From: Saprospiraceae bacterium
GTDB taxonomy: Bacteria; Bacteroidota; Bacteroidia; Chitinophagales; Saprospiraceae
Direction: 5' to 3'
NCBI GenBank assembly: GCA_020850225.1
Contig: JADZFD010000016.1
Location: 1 to 49,033, forward strand
DNA: 49,033 nucleotides
Part shown: positions 27,682 to 36,273 of the stretch, piece by piece
Layout: every line of letters starts with the position of its first letter
Position numbering within the stretch: the first letter of the stretch is position 1
The notes under the pieces: generated by a model
Seen by the model: the letters and a program-made list of their open reading frames with translations, nothing else
The model's database searches: none
Told to the model about the DNA's origin: nothing
Program-made: the position numbers and the translations under genes

Positions 27682-28335
27682 TTACAGCACAAGACTGATT
27701 CTGTGTACACCAGGGTTGTATTTTTTCGAAATAATATACTTCACCTGTTCATAATGTGCTTTGTTGTTGACAAAATCAACGGTATCGAGGTCAATAATAA
27801 GTATCGGATAGGATAGAATATTTCTGAAATATTCGAAATATGAATTCTGAATTTCAGAGAGATATGCTTCCGTTATAAATTTTTCATAATCCCTGCCACG
27901 TTTTTTGATATGCTCCATAAGCAGATCAACACTTCTGTGAAAATACACAAGTAAATCCGGCTTGGGAAGAGATTGATTGAGTACCTGAAACATTTTCTGA
28001 AACAACCTGAATTTTTCATTCGTCAGGTTCTTACTTGCAAAGAGCAGTGTCTTTATAAAGGTGTAATCAGCCACAGTAAATTCATGAAACAAATCCTGAT
28101 TCATCAGATTCCTTTCCATTTGTTCATGTCTTTCAGTCATAAAAAACAATTCTACGGTAAAGGCAAATCTTTTGGGATCTTCATAAAATAATGGCAGGAA
28201 AGGATTGTCTCCAAACTCTTCCAGTAAGAGCCGGCAGTTATATTCATCCTTTAACATATGGCAGAAAGTAGTCTTTCCGGCGCCTATATTCCCTTCTATA
28301 CAGATATAATTATATGGAAATTCGAGTGCTATAAT
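27682..28335 (-). CDS. Deoxynucleoside kinase, apparently with an ATT start codon
   Basis: The reading frame encodes a kinase phosphorylating deoxynucleosides (dAK/dGK type), about 217 residues. The P-loop IEGNIGAGKTTF is encoded upstream of the first in-frame ATG (28257), so that ATG cannot be the start. Between the P-loop and an in-frame TGA at 28356-28354 there is no ATG, GTG or TTG. The best candidate is ATT at 28335-28333, giving IIALEFPYNYICIEGN; the neighbouring ATA or a TTA are other options. Later motifs are VELFFMTERHEQ (ER), PDLLVYFHRSVD and the basic lid KKRGRDYEKFI. It lies 50 bases downstream of folK, a common Bacteroidota pairing. A sequencing error restoring another start cannot be excluded. 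Confidence 0.85.
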   Translation of the reverse strand: MIALEFPYNYICIEGNIGAGKTTFCHMLKDEYNCRLLLEEFGDNPFLPLFYEDPKRFAFTVELFFMTERHEQMERNLMNQDLFHEFTVADYTFIKTLLFASKNLTNEKFRLFQKMFQVLNQSLPKPDLLVYFHRSVDLLMEHIKKRGRDYEKFITEAYLSEIQNSYFEYFRNILSYPILIIDLDTVDFVNNKAHYEQVKYIISKKYNPGVHRISLVL

Positions 28336-28384
28336 GTGTGGATTTAATAAAAGTCAAAAATATAATAATTTTTTAAAATATGAA

Positions 28385-28870
28385 TTATTCATTCAAAATA
28401 AAAACTTCATTTGTGTCCTGACACTGATCATAAAGCTCTGTGATAGTCATATTTTTAACAGGATCCATCCATTCTCCTGCTATTTCCATCATTGGTATAA
28501 GTACAAAATTGCGATTATATATCTGTGGGTGTGGTATTGTCAGTGCTTCTGTCTTTAAGATGATATCATCGCAATACAGCAGGTCAATATCAATATTTCT
28601 CGGGCCCCATTTGAGTTCTTTAATTCTTTGCATTTCTTTTTCAATGGCTTTTGCTTCCAGACAAACCTGTTCAGGATTTTTGGTACTATGTACTTTAACT
28701 GCCATATTGTAAAAGTTAGCCTGATCTGTAAGACCCCAGGGTTCAGTTTCGTACACAGAAGACTGGATTACAACTTTGCCAATCTGTACCTGAATGTGTT
28801 GAATTGCCTGAAATAACATTTTTTTTCTGTCTCCGACATTGGAGCCTAAATGCAGAAAATAGGTAAACAT
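28385..28870 (-). CDS. folK: 2-amino-4-hydroxy-6-hydroxymethyldihydropteridine diphosphokinase
   Basis: The product has 161 residues and transfers pyrophosphate from ATP to the pterin alcohol in folate synthesis. The family signature is complete: LHLGSNVGDRKKML at the N-terminus, SSVYETEPWGLTDQANFYNM, then KWGPRNIDIDLLYCDD with the two Mg-binding aspartates, and IPHPQIYNRNFVLIPMMEIA. It lies 73 bases downstream of accC and 50 bases upstream of the kinase gene, all on the minus strand, suggesting one transcript. Confidence 0.97.
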   Translation of the reverse strand: MFTYFLHLGSNVGDRKKMLFQAIQHIQVQIGKVVIQSSVYETEPWGLTDQANFYNMAVKVHSTKNPEQVCLEAKAIEKEMQRIKELKWGPRNIDIDLLYCDDIILKTEALTIPHPQIYNRNFVLIPMMEIAGEWMDPVKNMTITELYDQCQDTNEVFILNE

Positions 28871-28943
28871 TGTTAAATTTTAAAAAGATTTTGTAAAATA
28901 TCTGTAGCCATTTTACAGTACAAAGAAAAGTTAAAATAATTGG

Positions 28944-30383
28944 TTAATCAATGGTATGAATTTTTGTATCTTCATGCTGCATAATTTTGTCCAACATCCA
29001 GACAGCTACAGTTTTTTGTTTACCCAAAAGTGACTCAATAGCAGTAGGATTCCAGTTTTTATTAACAAAATTGGTGTCAAAATCACCTGATATAAAATCA
29101 GGATGCCTGAATACATATGCTCCGAAATCCAATGTTGTCGAGATACCTTCAATCCTGTAATCTTGGATGGCAGCTATCATTTTTTGAATCGCAGCTTCCC
29201 GGGTTGCACCGTAGGTGATTAATTTGGCAAGCATAGGATCATAGTACACAGGTATCACATCACCTTCAGTATAGCCATTATCCACCCTAACATCATCACC
29301 TGCAGGCATCTGATATGTTTGCAGCGTATTGATGCTGGGTACAAAGTTATCAAATGGATCTTCAGCGTATACTCTGAGTTCGAGCGCATGTCCTTGTATC
29401 GTCAGGTCTTCCTGTGAATAACGAAGTTTTTCACCTTTAGCTATTCGTATCTGTTCTTCTACAAGGTCGAGTCCGGTAATCAATTCTGTCACAGGATGCT
29501 CTACCTGTAGCCGGGTATTCATCTCCAGGAAATAGAATTTACGCTGATCATCCACCAAAAACTCAACAGTACCGGCACCTTCATAATTGGCAGCTTTAGC
29601 TACATTTACAGCTGCCTTTCCCATAGCAGAACGCATTTCTGGTGTGAGGATGGAACTTGGGGCTTCTTCGATTACTTTTTGATGCCTTCTCTGGACTGAG
29701 CATTCTCTTTCAAACAGATATACTGTATTACCAAAGCTGTCAGCCAAAATCTGTATTTCAATATGCCTGGGTCCGGTTACAAACTTTTCAATAAAAACGG
29801 CACCGTCACCAAAAGCAGCTTTGGCTTCATTGATAGCCAGTTGCATCTGGTCTTCAAATTCTTCTTTGTTGTGGACGAGTTTCATGCCTTTACCACCACC
29901 GCCGGCAGATGCTTTGATGAGTATGGGAAATCCGATTTTGACAGCAATAGCCTTGGCTTCTTCTACATCGGATATCGCATAGTCAGTACCCGGAACCATT
30001 GGTATATCAAAGGACTTTACAGCGTTTTTAGCTGATAATTTATCACCCATGATCTCCATGGAATGTGCTGAAGGTCCGATTAATTTGATATTGTGCTGGC
30101 TCAATAGTTTGGCAAATGTAGCATTTTCGCTAAGAAAACCATATCCCGGATGTACGCCATCAATATTATATTTCAAACATATATCAAGTATTTTATCCTG
30201 TCTCAGATAAGATTCGGTACTTGGAGATGCTCCAAGATGAAAAGCTTCATCGGCCATTTTAACGTGCAGTGCGTTCCTGTCAGCATCTGAATACACGGCA
30301 ATGCTGGTTATTCCCATCTTTTTTAAGGTTTTGATTACCCTGCAAGCTATTTCCCCCCGGTTAGCTACCAATACTCTTCTCAT
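28944..30383 (-). CDS. accC: Biotin carboxylase subunit of acyl-CoA carboxylase
   Basis: The product has 479 residues and carboxylates biotin on its carrier protein using ATP and bicarbonate. Visible motifs are VLVANRGEIACRVIKTLKKM, VHPGYGFLSENATFAKL, the glycine-rich ATP loop IKASAGGGGKGM, FIEKFVTGPRHIEIQILAD, ERECSVQRRHQKVIEEAPSS and FLEMNTRLQVEHPVTE. It is slightly longer at the C-terminus than E. coli AccC (449). No accB is adjacent, so it could serve acetyl-CoA or propionyl/methylcrotonyl-CoA carboxylase; AccC-type is the simplest reading. Confidence 0.93.
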   Translation of the reverse strand: MRRVLVANRGEIACRVIKTLKKMGITSIAVYSDADRNALHVKMADEAFHLGASPSTESYLRQDKILDICLKYNIDGVHPGYGFLSENATFAKLLSQHNIKLIGPSAHSMEIMGDKLSAKNAVKSFDIPMVPGTDYAISDVEEAKAIAVKIGFPILIKASAGGGGKGMKLVHNKEEFEDQMQLAINEAKAAFGDGAVFIEKFVTGPRHIEIQILADSFGNTVYLFERECSVQRRHQKVIEEAPSSILTPEMRSAMGKAAVNVAKAANYEGAGTVEFLVDDQRKFYFLEMNTRLQVEHPVTELITGLDLVEEQIRIAKGEKLRYSQEDLTIQGHALELRVYAEDPFDNFVPSINTLQTYQMPAGDDVRVDNGYTEGDVIPVYYDPMLAKLITYGATREAAIQKMIAAIQDYRIEGISTTLDFGAYVFRHPDFISGDFDTNFVNKNWNPTAIESLLGKQKTVAVWMLDKIMQHEDTKIHTID

Positions 30384-30583
30384 GAATGCTATGAATTTGT
30401 TTTATGATATTATTGTCAAAGAAGGGATAAAGGTAGTGCTAAAAGTTTTAAATCAATAGATTTTGATATAAATTTAAGATACTATCTCACAATATCCTAC
30501 ATTATTTTATGTTATTTGTTAAATAAAAACTTCTGGTAAATGCTTTTTGAAATGGATTTTTTATATCCTCTTTTAAAATATTG

Positions 30584-30591
30584 TATCTTTG
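30584..30591 (+). promoter_or_regulatory. -7 promoter element for the 1804-residue adhesin
   Basis: TATCTTTG is an exact -7 box 49 bases before the ATG at 30641, leaving a 5' leader of about 40 bases. Confidence 0.5.
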
Positions 30592-30640
30592 TACCCAGCT
30601 GGTCAGTTCCAAGGGGTTTTGTTGATATAACCTTTCATTC

Positions 30641-33600
30641 ATGAAGTACTTTTTGATCGTTTTTTTGTTATTTTCAGGGATGATGTTGCATGCTCAGTGT
30701 GGCCTCAATCAGTCGTATATTGTATCTGATCCGGACAATGACAAAGCAGATACAACGGATGTTAAAGTTTTGGTTAACGGAGCTGTACATAATAATCTCG
30801 CCTCACCTCAACAAGGTGTTTGCGGCGTAAAACTGAAGTTCAGACATCCTTTTATGAAGGAAATGTTTATAGAACTTATTGCTCCTTCCGGACAGAAAGT
30901 TATACTTACCGGCGGAGACATTGTCCCTACCAATACCCAACTGATAAGCTGGAATGTAACATTTGTACCCTGTAGTGCTGCAGCTGCTCCCGACTATGGA
31001 TTTACGGCTGTATGGGAAAATAACCAGGCATGGCTCAATCTTACAACGTACGTCGGACAGTATTATCCGCATAAAGGATGTCTGGAAGATTTTAACACGG
31101 GGACAGTTAATGGTGTATGGACAATAAGATGCATAGATTTTGAAGATGGTGGACAAGGTACTTTACAGGACGCTTCCATAATATTTTGTCAGGATGAGGG
31201 TGTTTTTTGTGGTGAATGCAAACTTAACCCGGGAGTTATCCAAAATAAAAATATGATCCAGTGTGAAGGCAGTTCGCAATTGGTTTTTGATATCAGCAAA
31301 GTATTTCCTCCCAATAGTTTTGATACTGTCCGGTATGTTTACAATAATATTGTTTTCAGCGGTGATACGATTATCGATTACATACAGCAAGCAGACTTAA
31401 CTAACTATAAACCTGGTAATTATACAATCTGTGGGTTTCAGATTTCCAGGTTTCAGACAGGTTTGATGTTGCCAATAGGGACAATTACCAGTCGTGATAC
31501 TTTGAATGATTATTTTTTCAAACGTGGGATATGTGCCGCAAAATCAGATGACTGTTTGGAAATCATCATTAGTGAATTGGCTCCGCCAACCGAAGTGATT
31601 CGCTATATCTGTCCGGGAGGATCTGTAGTGATGGAAGGAACAACATATACACAGCCAGGTATCTATAATATAACAATAGACAGAGATATTTGTGATTCTC
31701 TGATCACACTTGATCTAAGAACCGTATCATTGGAAGCAGATATAACTGCAAGTAAAGACTCGCTGGATTGTGTAACCCAATCTGTTATACTTTCAGGACA
31801 GGCACATTCAGTATCAGAAGGTACGATAGGCTTTCAATGGTTTACCAATGATGGAACCCTGAACGGTAATCTAAACGAAAATACGGTTGAAGCCACTACC
31901 AAAGGTACATATTTTCTTGTGGCAACAATCACATCTCAGGATTATAGCTGTAAAGATACGACATCCTTTTATCTGACGGAGGATAATAGCTTTCCTAAAT
32001 TGTCTTTTACGGGTGATAGGGTCATTAATTGCTATCATGATACAGTTCTGATTATTCCGGATATCTTAGTTCCGGTAAATCAGGTTAACTGGTCTTCCAA
32101 AGAAGGCAATACATTTGAGACTTTCGGATCATCTGTAAAAGTATGGACACCAGGTGTGTATTATGTATCGGTTGAAACAACTGGTGGTTGTATAGGAAAA
32201 GATTCAGTACTTATAACGGAAGACAGGTTATACCCCGAAGTACATTTTAACCATAAAAGTATTAATTGCAAGGATTCAGTTATTGTGATTACCACTGTTC
32301 CCGAAGTTGAGGGTGCGTATAGTTATTTTTGGGATAAGGTAGCACAGGAATATCAAAACGTACAGAATCCGGATGTTACAAAGGGTGGCATTTATGGACT
32401 CACTATGACCAACCTGATTAATGGCTGTACAATATATCAGAGTGTTACAATAGATGAGGATAAATCGCCACCGATCATAGAGAATATAGTAGTGGACACA
32501 TTGACTTGCAGCAATAAATCTGTTCAACCCAAATTACTCCCGGATGCCGGTATTATCGATTTTCACTGGACAGGAAACGGATTGAATTCTACGCTAAAAT
32601 CACCTGAGATAAAACAAGCTGGTACGTATCAGGTTGTAATTACTTCTGCACAAAATTATTGTACTCAATCAGCTACTTTTATTGTTGCTGAAAATGTAAC
32701 TGTTCCCGAAATTTCGATAATAACTGATTCAATTACGTGTTTTGTTGATTCTGTACAATTGATAACAACCAGTAATCAGGAACTCTTCAATATAAGATGG
32801 TCGGGACCTGGATTCAATTCTACCGGTATTCAATCGCCTTTCGTACATCGGGAAGGTTTATATACCTTGAGTGCAGCAGGTAGAAACGGATGTGTATCTA
32901 CCAGGCAGATTGAAGTAGTCAATTCGAAGCATAAGCCTGAAATCAGTATTCAAAGCGATACGATTTTATGTGGAAATGAATCCATCCATTTAAATGTTAC
33001 GCCTGATATATCTCAAAGGAGTTACTACTGGACAGGACCTGGTATTGTTACCAACGGCGTATCCAATCCTCTGGTTAATCAGCCGGGACGATATATGGTC
33101 ACTGTTACCAATGATATCACAGGATGTACCTTTGAAACATTCGTTAATATCATAGACGGCAGGGTTTATTCAACACCTGAGCTTATGATTCCTGTCCTGG
33201 ATTGTGCACATGACAGTATCAGGATTGTCTTGTCCAATAAGGATGTTCAGGCCGTTGAATTTTGGGGTAACAATTTTTATTCAAAAGATATTTCACCCTA
33301 TATCAGTAAAGAAGGTAAGTATTATATCAGGCTGACCAATACCCAAAATTGTATTTCTATAGATAGCTTCGTGGTTAAATCAGATATGAACATCCCTGAA
33401 ATATTGGCTACATTTGACACTTTTAAATGTGGCCAGGATTCTATGCTCATTATGGGGACTTCAACAATATCCGGTACGAAGTACAGCTGGACAGGTCAGG
33501 ACGGTGTCAGTAAGTCAGGACAGCAAATCCGGGTGTACAAAGGAGGCTGGTATACCGTAACCGGAACAGCTCCTAACGGTTGCAAAAACGAATATATATT

Positions 33601-36055
33601 CCAAATCAACTATGATACAATTCATCCTGACTTTAATATACTACCAGCCGATACGCTGACCTGTAAGAATCCCGTTATATCCTTGAATACAGATTTTAAC
33701 TCCGATCAGGGTAGTATCGCATGGTTTAAAAATGGAATAGCACAGGATAGTTGGAATATCAGACAACCAGGTACATACATTGTGGTAGCAACCGGACATA
33801 ATAATTGTATCAACATGGATTCTGTAATTGTTGAAGAACGTAAGCATTTTCCAGTTTTCGAGGTGGATTTTACCAAAATTGATTGTAGATTTTTAATTGC
33901 AAGGGTAGAAGTGACTCCTTTGTCTGAATTTAAAACTGTTATCTGGGATAATGCCAATAATCCTGCACCCATAAATGATAATAATTTATTTTTCAACACC
34001 TCGTTTCCTGGGATTTACCGGTTTACAATGACGAATGAAGAAGGTTGTTCTGAAGATGGTTTATTTGAAATCATGGCAGATACAGTTAAACCAGTAATTA
34101 ATATGATTGTGACTGACACGCTGGATTGCAATAATCCAACTGTTGATATTGGTGTTAAGGTAGAAGGCGATGTAATACAATATCTGTGGAATGGACCGGA
34201 TATTTATGACGTTATTACGAATAGCGGTTTTATAACCGTTGCTGACAGTGGAGTCTATTATCTGAAAGTAACAGGCAGTAATAATTGTGTCACCCACGTA
34301 TCTATGGAAGTGTTTAAAGACGACAATCTGCCTGTTTATAGTCTGTACGGAGATACATTGACCTGCGAAAAAGGAAAGGTTACAATAGGTGTTAATACCC
34401 TCGACAGGGATTTGGAATACAGTTGGAGTGGGCCGTATGGATTTGTCAGCAATCAGCAACATCCAAAAGTTTTTGCAACGGGTTACTATCATGTCACATT
34501 ATCAGGTAAAAACGGATGTGTTGTCAGGGATTCTATATTTATACCGGAGATAATGAATATCCCTGTTATTTATTTGCCGGATACAATATATTTGCCTTGT
34601 GATATGCATACGATTCAACTAAGTGTTGGTTCAGTTTCAGATTTATATCGCCATTTCTGGGTATTTCCTGATGGAAATGTGGTGACTATGGATACGTTAA
34701 TTACAAATATTCCGGGAAAATATAGTGTTCAGTCCAGTGACAAGTATGGATGTCGGAGTAATATTGTTTATTTTGATGTGGTGCTGGATGCAACTAAACC
34801 CGATGTGCATTTGAATATCGATACCATAACCTGCCGGAACCCGATAGCTGCGGTACAGGCCGGGAGTAATTACCCTTATACTGGTTTCGAATGGGTTAAT
34901 TCTTTTGGAGATGTCATTACTGGAAAGGATTTCAGTACCAGCATAGCAGGTAGTTATCTCCTTTTAGTAGCCAATGCTAGCGGATGTAAGGATTCAGTCT
35001 GGATTAATGTTCCGGCAGATACAGTACGTCCGGATATAAAAGTAGATGTACAGGGGGAAATTAAATGTGAAAAGGCAGATGTGACTTTAGATGCCGCCTC
35101 ATCCAATGATGGCAATCCATTTACAGCTATTTGGACAACACAGGATGGAAACATTGACCGGTTCATATCGGAATATGCCGTTCACGTCAACAAGGCAGGC
35201 CATTACCTGATAACAGTAACTGACTCAAGAAATGGTTGTATACAGAGAGACACTGTTTGGGTAGATAGATTACCGTCGGATTTTACTATTGCTGACCTGG
35301 TGATTACTCCACCTTATTGCAGTGAGATACAGAATGGTACTGTATTTATCAATGGGCTGAATGGAACACCTCCTTTTCATGTGTTTTTTAATGGCAAGGA
35401 TGTAGATGACAATCTGTATTTTGATGGATTGAAATCCGGAAATTATGCATTGTATATCAAGGACGCCAATGGATGTATACAGGACACTTCCGTCATTGTA
35501 CCGCAAAATCAAAGTCTTCATCTGGATGTAGAATCAGAATATCTGATTTATTTCGGTGATTCACTCATAATTAGTCCTGTAATAAATGACAATATCTTTG
35601 GAAATCATACATTGAAATGGTTTGTTAGAGACACATTGATTTGTGATGATTGCCTTGAACTGACCGTAAGACCATTTATTAACACGGTTTATATTATCGA
35701 GCATTCCATTGATGGACTCTGCAAGGAAACAGTTTCTGTGCTGGTACGCGTCAATCGCAATCTGAATTCAGCTATTCCCAATGTATTCAGAGCTGGATCA
35801 GGAAATGGTAATGATTTGTTTTTTATACCACAAACCAGGGGAATCGCCCGGATCAAACGAATGATGATTTTTGATAAATGGGCTGAAAATGTTTACTCGG
35901 TATATGATATACCACCTGGAATAAAAGATACAGGATGGGATGGCACATTCAAGGGGAAACTATGTGAACAGGGTGTATATATGATTATTACAGATTTAGA
36001 ATTATCCAATGGCAAAACCTGGACCTACAAAGGTGATTTGACATTGTTAAGATAA
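30641..36055 (+). CDS. Giant repeat surface protein with P-like domain and divergent type B T9SS sorting domain
   Basis: The product has 1804 residues. After a signal peptide (ending MLHAQ) comes a domain resembling the proprotein-convertase P domain (about 50-185; VKLKFRHPFMKEMFIELIAP, TVNGVWTIRCIDFEDGGQGT). Residues about 365-1600 hold some 15 diverged Ig/PKD-like units of about 85-95 residues. Each opens with a motif like DTLTC and closes with GxYxVxxT-type strands (VDTLTCSNKS, TDSITCFVDS, ADTLTCKNPV, GDTLTCEKGK). The C-terminus is a type B sorting domain: GWDGTFKGKLCEQGVYMI and GDLTLLR are canonical, but the usual NAFTPNGDGxND is replaced by NVFRAGSGNGNDLFFI. It should be exported by the type IX system as an adhesin. 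No PorP/SprF gene is adjacent. Confidence 0.9.
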   Translation: MKYFLIVFLLFSGMMLHAQCGLNQSYIVSDPDNDKADTTDVKVLVNGAVHNNLASPQQGVCGVKLKFRHPFMKEMFIELIAPSGQKVILTGGDIVPTNTQLISWNVTFVPCSAAAAPDYGFTAVWENNQAWLNLTTYVGQYYPHKGCLEDFNTGTVNGVWTIRCIDFEDGGQGTLQDASIIFCQDEGVFCGECKLNPGVIQNKNMIQCEGSSQLVFDISKVFPPNSFDTVRYVYNNIVFSGDTIIDYIQQADLTNYKPGNYTICGFQISRFQTGLMLPIGTITSRDTLNDYFFKRGICAAKSDDCLEIIISELAPPTEVIRYICPGGSVVMEGTTYTQPGIYNITIDRDICDSLITLDLRTVSLEADITASKDSLDCVTQSVILSGQAHSVSEGTIGFQWFTNDGTLNGNLNENTVEATTKGTYFLVATITSQDYSCKDTTSFYLTEDNSFPKLSFTGDRVINCYHDTVLIIPDILVPVNQVNWSSKEGNTFETFGSSVKVWTPGVYYVSVETTGGCIGKDSVLITEDRLYPEVHFNHKSINCKDSVIVITTVPEVEGAYSYFWDKVAQEYQNVQNPDVTKGGIYGLTMTNLINGCTIYQSVTIDEDKSPPIIENIVVDTLTCSNKSVQPKLLPDAGIIDFHWTGNGLNSTLKSPEIKQAGTYQVVITSAQNYCTQSATFIVAENVTVPEISIITDSITCFVDSVQLITTSNQELFNIRWSGPGFNSTGIQSPFVHREGLYTLSAAGRNGCVSTRQIEVVNSKHKPEISIQSDTILCGNESIHLNVTPDISQRSYYWTGPGIVTNGVSNPLVNQPGRYMVTVTNDITGCTFETFVNIIDGRVYSTPELMIPVLDCAHDSIRIVLSNKDVQAVEFWGNNFYSKDISPYISKEGKYYIRLTNTQNCISIDSFVVKSDMNIPEILATFDTFKCGQDSMLIMGTSTISGTKYSWTGQDGVSKSGQQIRVYKGGWYTVTGTAPNGCKNEYIFQINYDTIHPDFNILPADTLTCKNPVISLNTDFNSDQGSIAWFKNGIAQDSWNIRQPGTYIVVATGHNNCINMDSVIVEERKHFPVFEVDFTKIDCRFLIARVEVTPLSEFKTVIWDNANNPAPINDNNLFFNTSFPGIYRFTMTNEEGCSEDGLFEIMADTVKPVINMIVTDTLDCNNPTVDIGVKVEGDVIQYLWNGPDIYDVITNSGFITVADSGVYYLKVTGSNNCVTHVSMEVFKDDNLPVYSLYGDTLTCEKGKVTIGVNTLDRDLEYSWSGPYGFVSNQQHPKVFATGYYHVTLSGKNGCVVRDSIFIPEIMNIPVIYLPDTIYLPCDMHTIQLSVGSVSDLYRHFWVFPDGNVVTMDTLITNIPGKYSVQSSDKYGCRSNIVYFDVVLDATKPDVHLNIDTITCRNPIAAVQAGSNYPYTGFEWVNSFGDVITGKDFSTSIAGSYLLLVANASGCKDSVWINVPADTVRPDIKVDVQGEIKCEKADVTLDAASSNDGNPFTAIWTTQDGNIDRFISEYAVHVNKAGHYLITVTDSRNGCIQRDTVWVDRLPSDFTIADLVITPPYCSEIQNGTVFINGLNGTPPFHVFFNGKDVDDNLYFDGLKSGNYALYIKDANGCIQDTSVIVPQNQSLHLDVESEYLIYFGDSLIISPVINDNIFGNHTLKWFVRDTLICDDCLELTVRPFINTVYIIEHSIDGLCKETVSVLVRVNRNLNSAIPNVFRAGSGNGNDLFFIPQTRGIARIKRMMIFDKWAENVYSVYDIPPGIKDTGWDGTFKGKLCEQGVYMIITDLELSNGKTWTYKGDLTLLR

Positions 36056-36203
36056 TTCTAGTGTATTCTGGAAGTATGAAGTTTTTACAAATATGAATTC
36101 CGTGAGTTTTAAAGTTGTTTTTATATATATTTCTATGAAAAAATGTTTTACATCCCTCCATTATAGTGTTTGGTAGAAGATTTGGAAATTTTGAGCGATA
36201 TTA

Positions 36204-36236
36204 TTGAATGTAATTTGCCTGAAATGTATATTTTTG
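36204..36236 (+). promoter_or_regulatory. Promoter for sppA
   Basis: TTG (36204-36206), 22 bases, then TATTTTTG (36229-36236), fitting TTG-N(17-23)-TAnnTTTG. The ATG follows 37 bases later. Confidence 0.5.
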
Positions 36237-36273
36237 TTGGACATTAACACATTAAATTACAGATTCGTATAAT

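Noticed and set aside
28385-28816. Plus-strand open frames opposite folK and the kinase gene
   Set aside because: They are antisense shadows of a strongly recognisable minus-strand folK and have no domain signal.
30641-36055. Repeat structure in the large adhesin taken as a DNA-level tandem repeat or CRISPR-like array
   Set aside because: The periodicity is at the protein level only; the nucleotide units are strongly diverged, of varying length, and lie inside one continuous coding frame.
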